Source: Eubacteriales bacterium (GTDB lineage: Bacteria; Bacillota; Clostridia; Christensenellales; CAG-138). Taken from it: a stretch of 64,000 bases of DNA. The stretch's first letter is position 1, and every line of letters starts with the position of its first letter. The position numbers and the translations under genes are program-made. This document shows positions 54,014 to 62,202 of this stretch, one piece after another. The stretch covers positions 18,434-82,433 of the forward strand of contig JAJFTI010000009.1 in the NCBI GenBank assembly GCA_021373115.1, read 5' to 3'. The notes beneath the pieces are model-generated. The model worked only from the letters and a program-made list of their open reading frames with translations. It had not been told where the DNA came from and did no database searches.

Positions 54014-54046
54014 AAGCCCGAGGGCAAAGCGCCTCCGGGCTTGTTT
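54014..54046. terminator. Terminator between the membrane protein and ABC exporter genes
   Basis: AAGCCCG+AGG (54014-54023) pairs with CCT+CGGGCTT (54032-54042, one bulge), then GTTT; AAAG on the other side serves the minus strand. Confidence 0.7.
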
Positions 54047-54063
54047 CGTGGATTTCGTTCGGC

Positions 54064-55944
54064 TCAGGAGAGCTCGAACATGCCCATATAGAGCTGGTAA
54101 TACTTGCCCTGCTGGGCGAGTAGATCCGCATGGTCGCCGCGCTCGATCACCTCGCCGTGTTCCAGAACGAGGATGGCGTTGCTGTTGCGGACGGTTGAGA
54201 GCCGGTGCGCGATGACGAATACCGTGCGCCCGCTCATGAGGCGATCCATGCCCTTTTCAATGAGCGCTTCCGTGCGCGTGTCAATGCTGCTGGTCGCTTC
54301 ATCCAGAATCAGCACAGGCGGGTTGGCGACCGCCGCGCGCGCAATCGCGAGCAGCTGGCGCTGTCCCTGGGAAAGGTTTGCGCCGTCGGCGGTGAGCACG
54401 GTGTCGTAACCCTGCGGCAGGTGCCTGATGAAGGAATGCGCGTTGGCAAGTTTCGCGGCCTCCACAACCTCCTCATCCGTTGCGTCCAGACGCCCGTACC
54501 GGATGTTCTCGCGAACAGTTCCGGTAAACAGATGCGTGTCCTGCAGCACCATGGAGAGCGAACGGCGAAGGTCGTCCTTATGAATCTCCTTGACGTCGAT
54601 TCCGTCATAGGTAATCGAGCCCATCTGCACGTCGTAAAAACGATTGATCAGATTTGTGATCGTGGTCTTTCCGGCACCGGTGGACCCGACAAACGCGATT
54701 TTCTGGCCGGGTTTGGCGAATAGATTCACGTTTTTCAGTACGTCTACCTTTTCGTCGTAACGGAAGGTGACGTCATGGAACCTTACGTCGCCTTTTAGTT
54801 CGACATATTCAAATCCGTCTCCGACGGGGCGTTTCCAGGCCCACTGGTTCGTGCAGCAGCCGACTTCGCGGAACTGCCCGTGTTCGTCCCGCTCTACGTT
54901 CACGAGTGTGACCCGGCCTTCGTCCACTTCGGGATCGGCGTCTACCAGCTCGAAGATTCGTTCCGCCCCGGCAAGCGCGCTGATAAAGCCGTTAAAGAGC
55001 TGGGAAGCCTGCACAAGCGGCTGACTGAATGACCGCGTGTATTGCAAAAAGGCAGCCAGCGTGCCAATATCCGCGTGGCCGAGGATGGCGAGCGCGGCGC
55101 CCGCCGCGGCAACCGCCGCATAGAGCGCATAGCTCAGATTTCCCATAATGGGCATCAGCATCATGGCATAGGTCATGGCGGAGGTGGAGGATTGGCGGAG
55201 TTCTTCGTTTTTTTGCTCGAATTCCGCGGAAACCGCCTCTTCACGGCAGAAGACCTTTACTTCGCGCTGGCCTTCAATCATCTCTTCGATATAGCCGTTG
55301 ACGCCCGCGAGCAATTTCTGGCGTTTCCCGAAGAAGAAAGCGGACTTTTTGCCGAGCTTTTGCACGACAAGCAGCATCAGCGCGAATACTACGAGAACGA
55401 GCGCGGTGAGCAAGGGGGAGAGCACCAGCATCATCACCAGTACGCCGATGATGGTGACGCTGCTGGTAATGAGCATGGGCAGACCCTGGCTGAGCATCTC
55501 GCGCAGCGCGTCCGTATCGTTGGAAAAGCGGCTCATGATCTCGCCGTGGGTCTGCGAGTCGAAGTAACGAAGGGGCAGCTTTTCGAGCTTGGTGAACATA
55601 TCCACGCGCACTGCTTCGAGCGTTGCGGTGGAGACGTTTACGATCAGCAGATTCACGATGTATGCCGTCAGCGCGCCAACGGCGTAGATGATCGCGAGGA
55701 TGGCAAGGTAGGAGAAGAACAGCGTAAAATCGGTGGATTTTGTCTGCACCATCTGCTCGATCTGGTTAATGATCGGTTTCAGCAGATAGGTTCCCGCAAC
55801 GCTTGCTCCCGCCGATACGAGCAGCCCGATCAGGATGGTGACGACGCTCGGCAGATGGGGCTTGAAGTAACCCGCCAGCCGGAAAAATGTCTTTTTCGCG
55901 TTCTTTGGTTTGCGCTGCGCACCGTGTTGCATGGGACCCGGCAT
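54064..55944 (-). CDS. ABC exporter half-transporter, second subunit
   Basis: 626 residues: a basic N-terminus, six membrane segments (about 30-350) and an ATPase domain (about 385-620). Walker A VGSTGAGKTTI, signature LSQGQRQLL, Walker B VLILDEATSSID with the catalytic Glu, and the switch His in VIAHRLSTV. The linker CCTNQWAWKRPVGDGFEYVE before the ATPase domain is an insertion typical of LmrD/BmrD-like partners. Together with the gene upstream it should form a heterodimeric exporter; this subunit carries the canonical Walker B. One base separates the two genes. Confidence 0.93.
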   Translation of the reverse strand: MPGPMQHGAQRKPKNAKKTFFRLAGYFKPHLPSVVTILIGLLVSAGASVAGTYLLKPIINQIEQMVQTKSTDFTLFFSYLAILAIIYAVGALTAYIVNLLIVNVSTATLEAVRVDMFTKLEKLPLRYFDSQTHGEIMSRFSNDTDALREMLSQGLPMLITSSVTIIGVLVMMLVLSPLLTALVLVVFALMLLVVQKLGKKSAFFFGKRQKLLAGVNGYIEEMIEGQREVKVFCREEAVSAEFEQKNEELRQSSTSAMTYAMMLMPIMGNLSYALYAAVAAAGAALAILGHADIGTLAAFLQYTRSFSQPLVQASQLFNGFISALAGAERIFELVDADPEVDEGRVTLVNVERDEHGQFREVGCCTNQWAWKRPVGDGFEYVELKGDVRFHDVTFRYDEKVDVLKNVNLFAKPGQKIAFVGSTGAGKTTITNLINRFYDVQMGSITYDGIDVKEIHKDDLRRSLSMVLQDTHLFTGTVRENIRYGRLDATDEEVVEAAKLANAHSFIRHLPQGYDTVLTADGANLSQGQRQLLAIARAAVANPPVLILDEATSSIDTRTEALIEKGMDRLMSGRTVFVIAHRLSTVRNSNAILVLEHGEVIERGDHADLLAQQGKYYQLYMGMFELS

Positions 55945-55945
55945 G

Positions 55946-57673
55946 TTACGCCACCCCCTTTTGCTGCGACAGGTACACGTCGCGATAGATTTCGTTTGTA
56001 TTCATCAATTCCTCGTGGGTGCCAACGCCGTCAATCGCGCCGTCCTGCAACACGACGATTCGATCCGCCTCCATGACGGAGGTGATCCGCTGGGCAATGA
56101 TAATCGTGGTTGCGTCGCCGTGGTGCTCGGTAAACGCCGCGCGGATGGCCGCGTCGGTCGCTGTATCCACCGCGGAGGTGGAGTCGTCGAGAATCAGTAT
56201 TCTGGGGTTCTTGACAAGCGCGCGCGCAATGCAGAGGCGCTGCTTCTGGCCGCCGGAGACATTTACACCGCCCTGACCAAGTACGGTGTCGTACCCATCC
56301 GGGAAGGAGCGGATAAACGAGTCGGCCTGCGCGGCTTTGCAGGCGGCCGTGATTTCTTCGTCCGTCGCGTTCGGATTGCCCCAGCGCAGGTTGTCCTTGA
56401 TCGTGCCGGAAAAGAGCACGTTCTTTTGCAGTACCATGCCGATGCTCGCGCGCAATGCTTCGATTTTATAATCCTTCACATTGTGCCCGCCAACCAGGAC
56501 TTCTCCGGAAAACACCTCGTAGAGCCGCGGAATCAGCTGAACCAGCGTAGATTTTGCCGATCCGGAACCGCCGATGATGCCGATGGTTTCGCCGGAGCGG
56601 ATGGAAAGATTGATGTTTGAAAGCGCGAGATTGTTCGCGTCGCTTGCGTAACTGAAGCTGGCATTGCAGAATTCGATGCTGCCGTTTTCCACGGTGAGGC
56701 CGGATATTGCCGCATCGTCGTTGATTGCGGGGACTTCATCCAGCACTTCGACAATCCGTTTGGCGGAAGCGCTCGAAAGGACCAGGGTCACAAACACCAT
56801 GAGGATCATCATCAGCGACACCAGAATCTGTGTGATATAGCTGATAAAACTCATGAGCTGGCCGGTCATGAGGTTGCCCGCGAGGATGTCCTTGCCGCCG
56901 ACGAGAAGAACCAGAAGGATGCTGGTATACATCGTCAGCTGCATAATCGGCATGGCGAGCACGAGGATCTTCTCCGCTTTGCGCTGCGCGTTTTTCAGCG
57001 CGGCGGCCGAATCCTTGAATTTCACGGATTCATAATCGCCGCGGACAAACGCCTTGACCACGCGGATGGCGACGAGGTTTTCCTGCGTTCGGGCGTTCAT
57101 GCTGTCGTATTTTTGCAGCATGGCTTCAAAGCGCGGAAACGCAAGTTTGGCGAGCAGACCCATTACAAGCGCCAGCGCGGGAATCGCGGCGAAGATAATA
57201 ACCGAAAGTCGCGGGCTGATCCGGTAAGCCATCACGGAGGCGAGAATCAGCATAAACGGCGCGCGCGCGAGCATGCGGATGATCATTTGGAACGAATTCT
57301 GAATGTTGTTCACGTCGTTCGTCAGCCGCGTGATGAGCGAGGGCGTGGTGAAATGGTCGGTGTTTTTAAAAGAGAACGACTCGATCTTATCGAACAGACC
57401 CTTTCTCAGGTTGGTGGACATGCCGTTGCTGGCAACGACGGCCACCCGCGCGCAAAACGCGCCAAACACCAGAGCGCCAGCCGCCATGACCACCATCAGT
57501 CCGCCCATGCGCAGGATATAGCCAAAATCGCGGGTTGGAATGCCGACGTCTACGATTTTACCCATGAGCAGCGGAATGAACACCTCCAGCACCACCTCGA
57601 AGAGCACGAGAATGGGCGAAAGGAGCGCCTGCATCTTGTATTGACCGATATAGGCGGAGAGCTTCTTAATCAT
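55946..57673 (-). CDS. ABC exporter half-transporter, first subunit with degenerate ATP site
   Basis: 575 residues: six membrane segments (about 10-310) and an ATPase domain (about 335-570). Signature VSGGQKQRLCIARAL is intact. Walker B is LILDDSTSAVD, with Asp in place of the catalytic Glu, and the switch region reads IIAQRITSV with Gln for His, both as in TM287/BmrC-type subunits. Walker A reads GGSGSAKSTLV, with Ala where Gly is usual, an extra deviation. The pair probably has one competent site. It follows a MarR gene and is probably derepressed by its substrate. Confidence 0.93.
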   Translation of the reverse strand: MIKKLSAYIGQYKMQALLSPILVLFEVVLEVFIPLLMGKIVDVGIPTRDFGYILRMGGLMVVMAAGALVFGAFCARVAVVASNGMSTNLRKGLFDKIESFSFKNTDHFTTPSLITRLTNDVNNIQNSFQMIIRMLARAPFMLILASVMAYRISPRLSVIIFAAIPALALVMGLLAKLAFPRFEAMLQKYDSMNARTQENLVAIRVVKAFVRGDYESVKFKDSAAALKNAQRKAEKILVLAMPIMQLTMYTSILLVLLVGGKDILAGNLMTGQLMSFISYITQILVSLMMILMVFVTLVLSSASAKRIVEVLDEVPAINDDAAISGLTVENGSIEFCNASFSYASDANNLALSNINLSIRSGETIGIIGGSGSAKSTLVQLIPRLYEVFSGEVLVGGHNVKDYKIEALRASIGMVLQKNVLFSGTIKDNLRWGNPNATDEEITAACKAAQADSFIRSFPDGYDTVLGQGGVNVSGGQKQRLCIARALVKNPRILILDDSTSAVDTATDAAIRAAFTEHHGDATTIIIAQRITSVMEADRIVVLQDGAIDGVGTHEELMNTNEIYRDVYLSQQKGVA

Positions 57674-57710
57674 GCGCTTGTGTAATCCTCCGTTTAAATA
57701 TGTGTTTTTT

Positions 57711-58196
57711 TCAGTTGTGGCACGGCGTGTTCGCTTCGCCTTGCGATTTCAGCGATTGAAGCATGGCAAGGTCGTCTTCGGACGATAGATTGAGAATCAT
57801 GCGATTCAGAAAATCCAGAAGCATGGCTTGCTCCAGTTCCGAAAAACCCAAAAAGGTTCTGCGGTCAATCTGATCCGACAGCGCTTGAAACGCTTCCACG
57901 GCTTCCTGCCCCGCCGGGGTTACGCACAGACGATTCTTCCGCAGATTCACGGGATCGATCGTTTTTTCCAGCATACCCGCGTTCTGCAGCCGCTTGGCGG
58001 ACTGCGCGACGGAAGCGGGGCTGACAAAGAGCATGTTTGCCAGATCCTGCTGCGAGGCACCGGGGTTTTTACTCAGGTAGTTCAAAAGCGGGTATTGTCC
58101 GGGGACGATTTCCTTTTCACTGTTTATGTCGTGTATCATCCGCCGGCGCAACAAATGCAGCAGCATGAACCGCTTTCCAAGGCTTTGAAAATCCAA
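57711..58196 (-). CDS. MarR-family transcriptional regulator
   Basis: 161 residues from a TTG at 58196, seven bases after GGGAGG; the longer frame to 58406 crosses the promoter and operator. The winged helix is clear: NPGASQQDLANMLFVSPASVAQSAKRLQNAGML, followed by the wing DPVNLRKNRLCVTPAGQEAVEAF. Helices for dimerisation lie on both sides. It is first in an operon with the two ABC exporter genes (38 bases to the next), the usual arrangement for drug-responsive MarR repressors. Confidence 0.9.
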   Translation of the reverse strand: MDFQSLGKRFMLLHLLRRRMIHDINSEKEIVPGQYPLLNYLSKNPGASQQDLANMLFVSPASVAQSAKRLQNAGMLEKTIDPVNLRKNRLCVTPAGQEAVEAFQALSDQIDRRTFLGFSELEQAMLLDFLNRMILNLSSEDDLAMLQSLKSQGEANTPCHN

Positions 58197-58224
58197 GGTG
58201 AGCCCTCCCGGTTTGAAAATTATT

Positions 58225-58251
58225 GTTAACCGGCTAACAGTTAAGTGGCTA
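58225..58251. promoter_or_regulatory. Likely MarR operator
   Basis: GTTAACCGGCTAAC (58225-58238) is a 14-base near-perfect palindrome, and GTTAAGTGGCTA (58240-58251) repeats its first half with two changes. It lies 28 bases upstream of the marR start, between it and hflX. Confidence 0.6.
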
Positions 58252-58275
58252 TCAATATAGCAGCGCGCTGGGACG

Positions 58276-58304
58276 TTGTCAATAGACGTTCGGGATGATA
58301 TGAT
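58276..58304 (+). promoter_or_regulatory. Promoter of hflX
   Basis: TTGTCA (58276-58281), 17-base spacer, TATGAT (58299-58304), 74 bases before the ATG. Confidence 0.6.
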
Positions 58305-58377
58305 ACGCATAAGTGTGAAAAACGTATGAATTCGGGAAAAATGAAATTGTGAAGAAACGGAAACAGAAGAAAACCAG

Positions 58378-60144
58378 ATGAAAAAAGAGATACACGGCAA
58401 TACCAACGGTATTCGCGATATTGTTTTAAACGAGATGCTGCTGCTCTACGATATGGAGATATCGGCGGACGTTTTCCTCTCGGACGAGGTCTGCGACGCG
58501 CTGGTTCGCTTTACGGCGCTGATCAACCGCGAGGTGCTTGTTTATGTTTCCCGTACGGGGAAAATTGAGGATGTCCGGGTGGGGGACGACCATTCCGTCC
58601 ACATGGAGGAAATGCGCCTGGTGCGCAACATAGACCGTCTCAGCGGCGTTCGCTGCATCCATACGCATCCGAACGAAACGGGCTACCTTTCGGATGTGGA
58701 CCTTGGTTCGCTTAACGCGCTCCGGCTCGACGCGATGTGCGCCATCGGCGTGAAGGATGGTACGGCGAGCAGCGTGTACGCCGCGTTTATCGGCGACATG
58801 GAGGGCGAGGAACGCGTTCCCGTCTGGTACGGGCCGATGCGCGCGCACCATCTGCCGCAAAAACAGCTGATGGACGCGATTCTGGAGGCGGACAAGCGAC
58901 TGCTGAGCGACACGTACAATATTGTCGAGATCAAACCGGACCGCGCGGTGCTTGCCGGAATCGAATCCGCGGACGGGTACGATACGCTGGCGGAACTCGC
59001 GGAACTTTGTCAAACGGCGGGGATTAAGGTTGTTGCCAAAGAGCAGCAGCGCCGGCGCGCCATCGACGCGGGAACCTACATTGGTTCCGGCAAGGCGGAG
59101 GAACTTGCGCTGACCGCTTCCGCCTGCGAGGCGGATATCTTCGTGTTTGATGACGAGCTTTCCGCCATCCAGCTGCGAAATTTGGAGTTGATTCTTGGCT
59201 TGCCAATCATCGACCGGACAATGCTGATTCTGGATATCTTCGCGCAGCGCGCACAGTCGAGGGAGGGCAAGCTCCAGGTCGAGCTGGCGCAGCTCAAGTA
59301 TCGTCTGCCGCGCCTTTTAGGCATGGGAAAGGTGCTCTCGCGGCAGGGCTCCTCCGGCGTCGGCATGCGCGGCCCCGGTGAAAAAAAGCTGGAAATCGAC
59401 CGCAGGCGAATCCGGCGGCGGGTGTTCGAACTCGAACAGGAGCTCAGCGAAATCGAGAAGCAGCGGGGGCTGCGGCGCGCCAAACGCGCGGCAAATCCGA
59501 TTCCCGTCGTCGCGCTCGTTGGTTATACAAACGCGGGCAAATCGACGCTTTTAAACCTGCTTTCGGGCGCAGACGCGCTGGCGGAGGATAAGCTCTTTGC
59601 GACACTCGATCCCATCGTCCGCAAGGTGACGCTGCCAAACGGCTCGGAGTGCCTGCTGAGCGATACGGTCGGGTTCATCAACAAACTGCCGCACGATTTA
59701 GTCAACGCGTTTCGTTCCACGCTGGACGAGGTTTGCGACGCGGATTTAATTCTTCACGTGGTGGACTGCGCGAGCGATTATTACGAGGTGCAGATGCGCG
59801 TGGTCGAAGAGGTGCTCACCTCGCTCGGCGCAATCGATACGCCGCGTATAGAGGTTTACAACAAGACGGACAAGCCGGAGGCGAAGCCGCGCAGCAACGG
59901 CGGGATCGCCATCAGCGCGGCGACCGGCGCGGGAATCGACGCACTCTGGAAGGCGATTGAGGAAGCGCTCGCCAAAACGCAGGTCAGGCTGGACGTCGTC
60001 GTTCCATACGAAAAATACGCCGCCCTGCAGATGATCCGCCAGACGGCGACCATCCTCGCGGAATCGCATGAGGAGGACGGCACGCACATGACGCTTTTGC
60101 TCAACGAGAGTGAAACCTGGCGAATCAAGAAGGCGATTCAATAG
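58378..60144 (+). CDS. hflX: HflX ribosome-splitting GTPase with N-terminal JAMM-like domain
   Basis: 588 residues against about 420 for typical HflX. Residues about 190-350 form the HflX nucleotide-binding N-domain (QQRRRAIDAGTYIGSGKAEE, DDELSAIQLRNLE, GPGEKKLEIDRRRIRRR); the G domain follows with GYTNAGKST (G1), SDTVGFINKLPHDLV (G3) and VYNKTDKP (G4). The extra N-terminal 180 residues contain IHTHPNETGYLSDVD (His95, His97, Ser105, Asp108), which fits the JAMM metal motif HxHPx6SxxD, with Glu52 a candidate fourth residue. HflX rescues stalled ribosomes, often after heat stress. The ribosome site is weak. A MerR gene follows after 24 bases. Confidence 0.9.
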   Translation: MKKEIHGNTNGIRDIVLNEMLLLYDMEISADVFLSDEVCDALVRFTALINREVLVYVSRTGKIEDVRVGDDHSVHMEEMRLVRNIDRLSGVRCIHTHPNETGYLSDVDLGSLNALRLDAMCAIGVKDGTASSVYAAFIGDMEGEERVPVWYGPMRAHHLPQKQLMDAILEADKRLLSDTYNIVEIKPDRAVLAGIESADGYDTLAELAELCQTAGIKVVAKEQQRRRAIDAGTYIGSGKAEELALTASACEADIFVFDDELSAIQLRNLELILGLPIIDRTMLILDIFAQRAQSREGKLQVELAQLKYRLPRLLGMGKVLSRQGSSGVGMRGPGEKKLEIDRRRIRRRVFELEQELSEIEKQRGLRRAKRAANPIPVVALVGYTNAGKSTLLNLLSGADALAEDKLFATLDPIVRKVTLPNGSECLLSDTVGFINKLPHDLVNAFRSTLDEVCDADLILHVVDCASDYYEVQMRVVEEVLTSLGAIDTPRIEVYNKTDKPEAKPRSNGGIAISAATGAGIDALWKAIEEALAKTQVRLDVVVPYEKYAALQMIRQTATILAESHEEDGTHMTLLLNESETWRIKKAIQ

Positions 60145-60168
60145 AGAAATGGAACTGGGAATCGAAAC

Positions 60169-60990
60169 ATGCTTCGAATAGGTGAGTTTGCTTCGCTGAC
60201 CGGCATCAGCATCCATATGCTGCGAAATTACGATAAGATCGGGCTGCTTTCGCCTGCCCGGATTGAATTGTCCAACGGATATCGTTTTTACGAAGCTGCG
60301 CAAATTCTGCAAGCTCGCCAGATTCAAATTTTAAAGGATTTGGGATTTGGGCTCTCGGATATCTCAGCCATGCTCCGCTGTTCGGATGAGGAGCGAAAGA
60401 CAAAGATACAAACGAAAATTACGGAACGTAAGCGGGAAAGAGCAAACATCGATCGCCAGATCCATCAAATGGAACTTGCCGCAGAACAGCTTGGTCACTT
60501 TGGCGATATTGTATTTTCCATTCGAATTGCGCGTTTGCCCGCGCACAGAGCGATTTCTTTACGCAGAAGCATCGGCAGCTTTGAAGAGGAAGGGATGCTT
60601 TGGGGAGAACTGGATCGAGAATGTACGCGACTGGGCATACTGAACACGGATCAATTGGATTCCTATGCAATAACGCATGGAATCGATTTGGAGAACAAAC
60701 GGTTCGACACGGAAGTGCAGAGAACGATTCCGGTTTCGACTACCGGTTCTACCGCGCTAAAATACGCCGACGTTCCGGCAATGGAGGTTGCAGCGGCGAC
60801 AATCAAGGGAGCGTATAGGCGGATCAGCGACATCAGTGGCTACGTTTACATGTATCTGGAGAACACAGAGTATGAAATCGGCGGCGCGCCGATCCGCAGA
60901 TACGTTCTCTCGCCAAAGGATGGTTGTCCCGAACGGGATTATATAACGGAGTATTTATTCCCGCTGAAAAAAAGACAAAAAACCGCTTGA
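60169..60990 (+). CDS. MerR-family regulator with effector-binding domain
   Basis: 273 residues. The MerR helix-turn-helix LRIGEFASLTGISIHMLRNYDKIGLLSP is followed by a second motif GYRFYEAAQILQARQIQIL, the dimerisation helix (residues 78-110), and a C-terminal GyrI-like domain (about 120-273), as in BmrR. No metal-binding cysteines occur, so it should respond to an organic compound. It is 24 bases after hflX. A terminator follows, so it does not simply share a transcript with the BtrH_N gene, but it may control it. Confidence 0.88.
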   Translation: MLRIGEFASLTGISIHMLRNYDKIGLLSPARIELSNGYRFYEAAQILQARQIQILKDLGFGLSDISAMLRCSDEERKTKIQTKITERKRERANIDRQIHQMELAAEQLGHFGDIVFSIRIARLPAHRAISLRRSIGSFEEEGMLWGELDRECTRLGILNTDQLDSYAITHGIDLENKRFDTEVQRTIPVSTTGSTALKYADVPAMEVAAATIKGAYRRISDISGYVYMYLENTEYEIGGAPIRRYVLSPKDGCPERDYITEYLFPLKKRQKTA

Positions 60991-61013
60991 CCCTCGCACG
61001 ATGCGAGGGTTTA
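60991..61013 (+). terminator. Terminator after the MerR gene
   Basis: CCCTCGC (60991-60997), loop ACGAT, GCGAGGG (61003-61009), then TTTATTG. It begins right after the stop codon. Confidence 0.75.
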
Positions 61014-61056
61014 TTGTTCCTGTAGAAGAAAGAAAAGAACGAAAGGCGGTTTTGCT

Positions 61057-62112
61057 GTGCAATCGCAAATCGAGTTGAAACACCATATGGATGATTATGA
61101 ATGCATGTGGAATGGTATTGAAGACATCTACATGAATAAAACGGGGGACGCATTACCGAGCAGCTGTTTTTTCACGCTGGCGCAACTCGGGTCGTTTTGC
61201 TACTTGAAAACGGAACACGACACGGTGAAAAGGATGGTATCAATAGGCGATGGGCGGACGAAGAAGATGTATGCGTTTCTGGCGCCAATGGTCGGATTTT
61301 CGTATCAGCACCATGAGTTCGGTCAATTCGAGCGCGCGTTACGAAAGGCGAAGTCGGAGATCGATGCGGGATATCCGGTTGTGCTGGGCGCGCTCGATAT
61401 GTATTATCTGCCATATTACCCGAAACTATTTCACCAATATCATATTCCGCTGCATTATGTGCTGATGGTCGGATATAACGAAGAAGAAGCGAGCATCAAA
61501 CTATTCGACTGCGGAAGGGAGGAGCTGCTGACACTTAGTTATATTGACCTGCAAAAGAGTCTGGATTGCGCATATCCGGGCTTGAGTCACAGAAACACCG
61601 TTTGCACCGTGCGAATGGAAAAACCAAACGGTAAGTATGAAATAGCGCGGCAGGCTCTTTCGAAGAAAGCGGATTGGTTCCTGAATCCGCCGGCGAAGTT
61701 CTTAGGGCGCAAGGGACTGCAAAAACTGATTTGCGACCTGCCGAAATGGAAAACAGAATTGAGTCCGGAGGATTATCAAAAAGCCTTGGCGAACATGGTG
61801 ATGTTTTTCGGAACGGTTCCGATGCTCCCAAACGCACTTCTGGGTATGGAAGAACCGGATACGGTGCGCTTCATGGCCAGACTCGATGTAGCGAGCGACG
61901 TACTATTGAGACTGGGAACGGAATTGGAACAACCCGGCTGGACCAGCGCTGCCAACAGATTTTTGAAAGCCGGGCAGTCGGTCGAGCAGATTTCACATAT
62001 TGTGGTCGGCTACCTAACAAAGGGAACGGATGAGACGGATTTCCTGCCAGACCTGTTTGAACAAGTCCTCACCGAGATGAACGAAGGATTTGAATTGCTC
62101 AGACGCGTCTAG
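61057..62112 (+). CDS. BtrH_N-domain protein (butirosin BtrH-like)
   Basis: 351 residues; GTG start eight bases after AAAGGCGG. The first 190 residues fit the BtrH_N fold, a papain/C39-peptidase-like acyltransferase domain: YECMWNGIEDIY near residue 14 (candidate catalytic Cys16), GYPVVLGALDMYYLPYYPKLF, HIPLHYVLMVGYNEEEASIKLFDC (the His) and LLTLSYIDLQKSL. The rest is helical and resembles the DUF4872-type C-terminal half. BtrH moves an acyl chain from a carrier protein to an antibiotic; relatives occur in many specialised-metabolite loci. No biosynthetic partner is adjacent here, so the substrate is open. Confidence 0.72.
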   Translation: MQSQIELKHHMDDYECMWNGIEDIYMNKTGDALPSSCFFTLAQLGSFCYLKTEHDTVKRMVSIGDGRTKKMYAFLAPMVGFSYQHHEFGQFERALRKAKSEIDAGYPVVLGALDMYYLPYYPKLFHQYHIPLHYVLMVGYNEEEASIKLFDCGREELLTLSYIDLQKSLDCAYPGLSHRNTVCTVRMEKPNGKYEIARQALSKKADWFLNPPAKFLGRKGLQKLICDLPKWKTELSPEDYQKALANMVMFFGTVPMLPNALLGMEEPDTVRFMARLDVASDVLLRLGTELEQPGWTSAANRFLKAGQSVEQISHIVVGYLTKGTDETDFLPDLFEQVLTEMNEGFELLRRV

Positions 62113-62157
62113 TCCATGAAACCGCAATGGACGAAATAAAAAGAAACATCAGAATTA

Positions 62158-62183
62158 GAGCCGTCCTTGAAAAAGGGCGGCTC
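62158..62183 (-). terminator. Terminator of nadE
   Basis: GAGCCGTCCTT (62158-62168) and AAGGGCGGCTC (62173-62183) pair with one mismatch; the minus strand then runs TCTAATTCTGATG and later TTTCTTTTT. Confidence 0.55.
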
Positions 62184-62202
62184 AGCTGATTTCGTATGAT
62201 TC

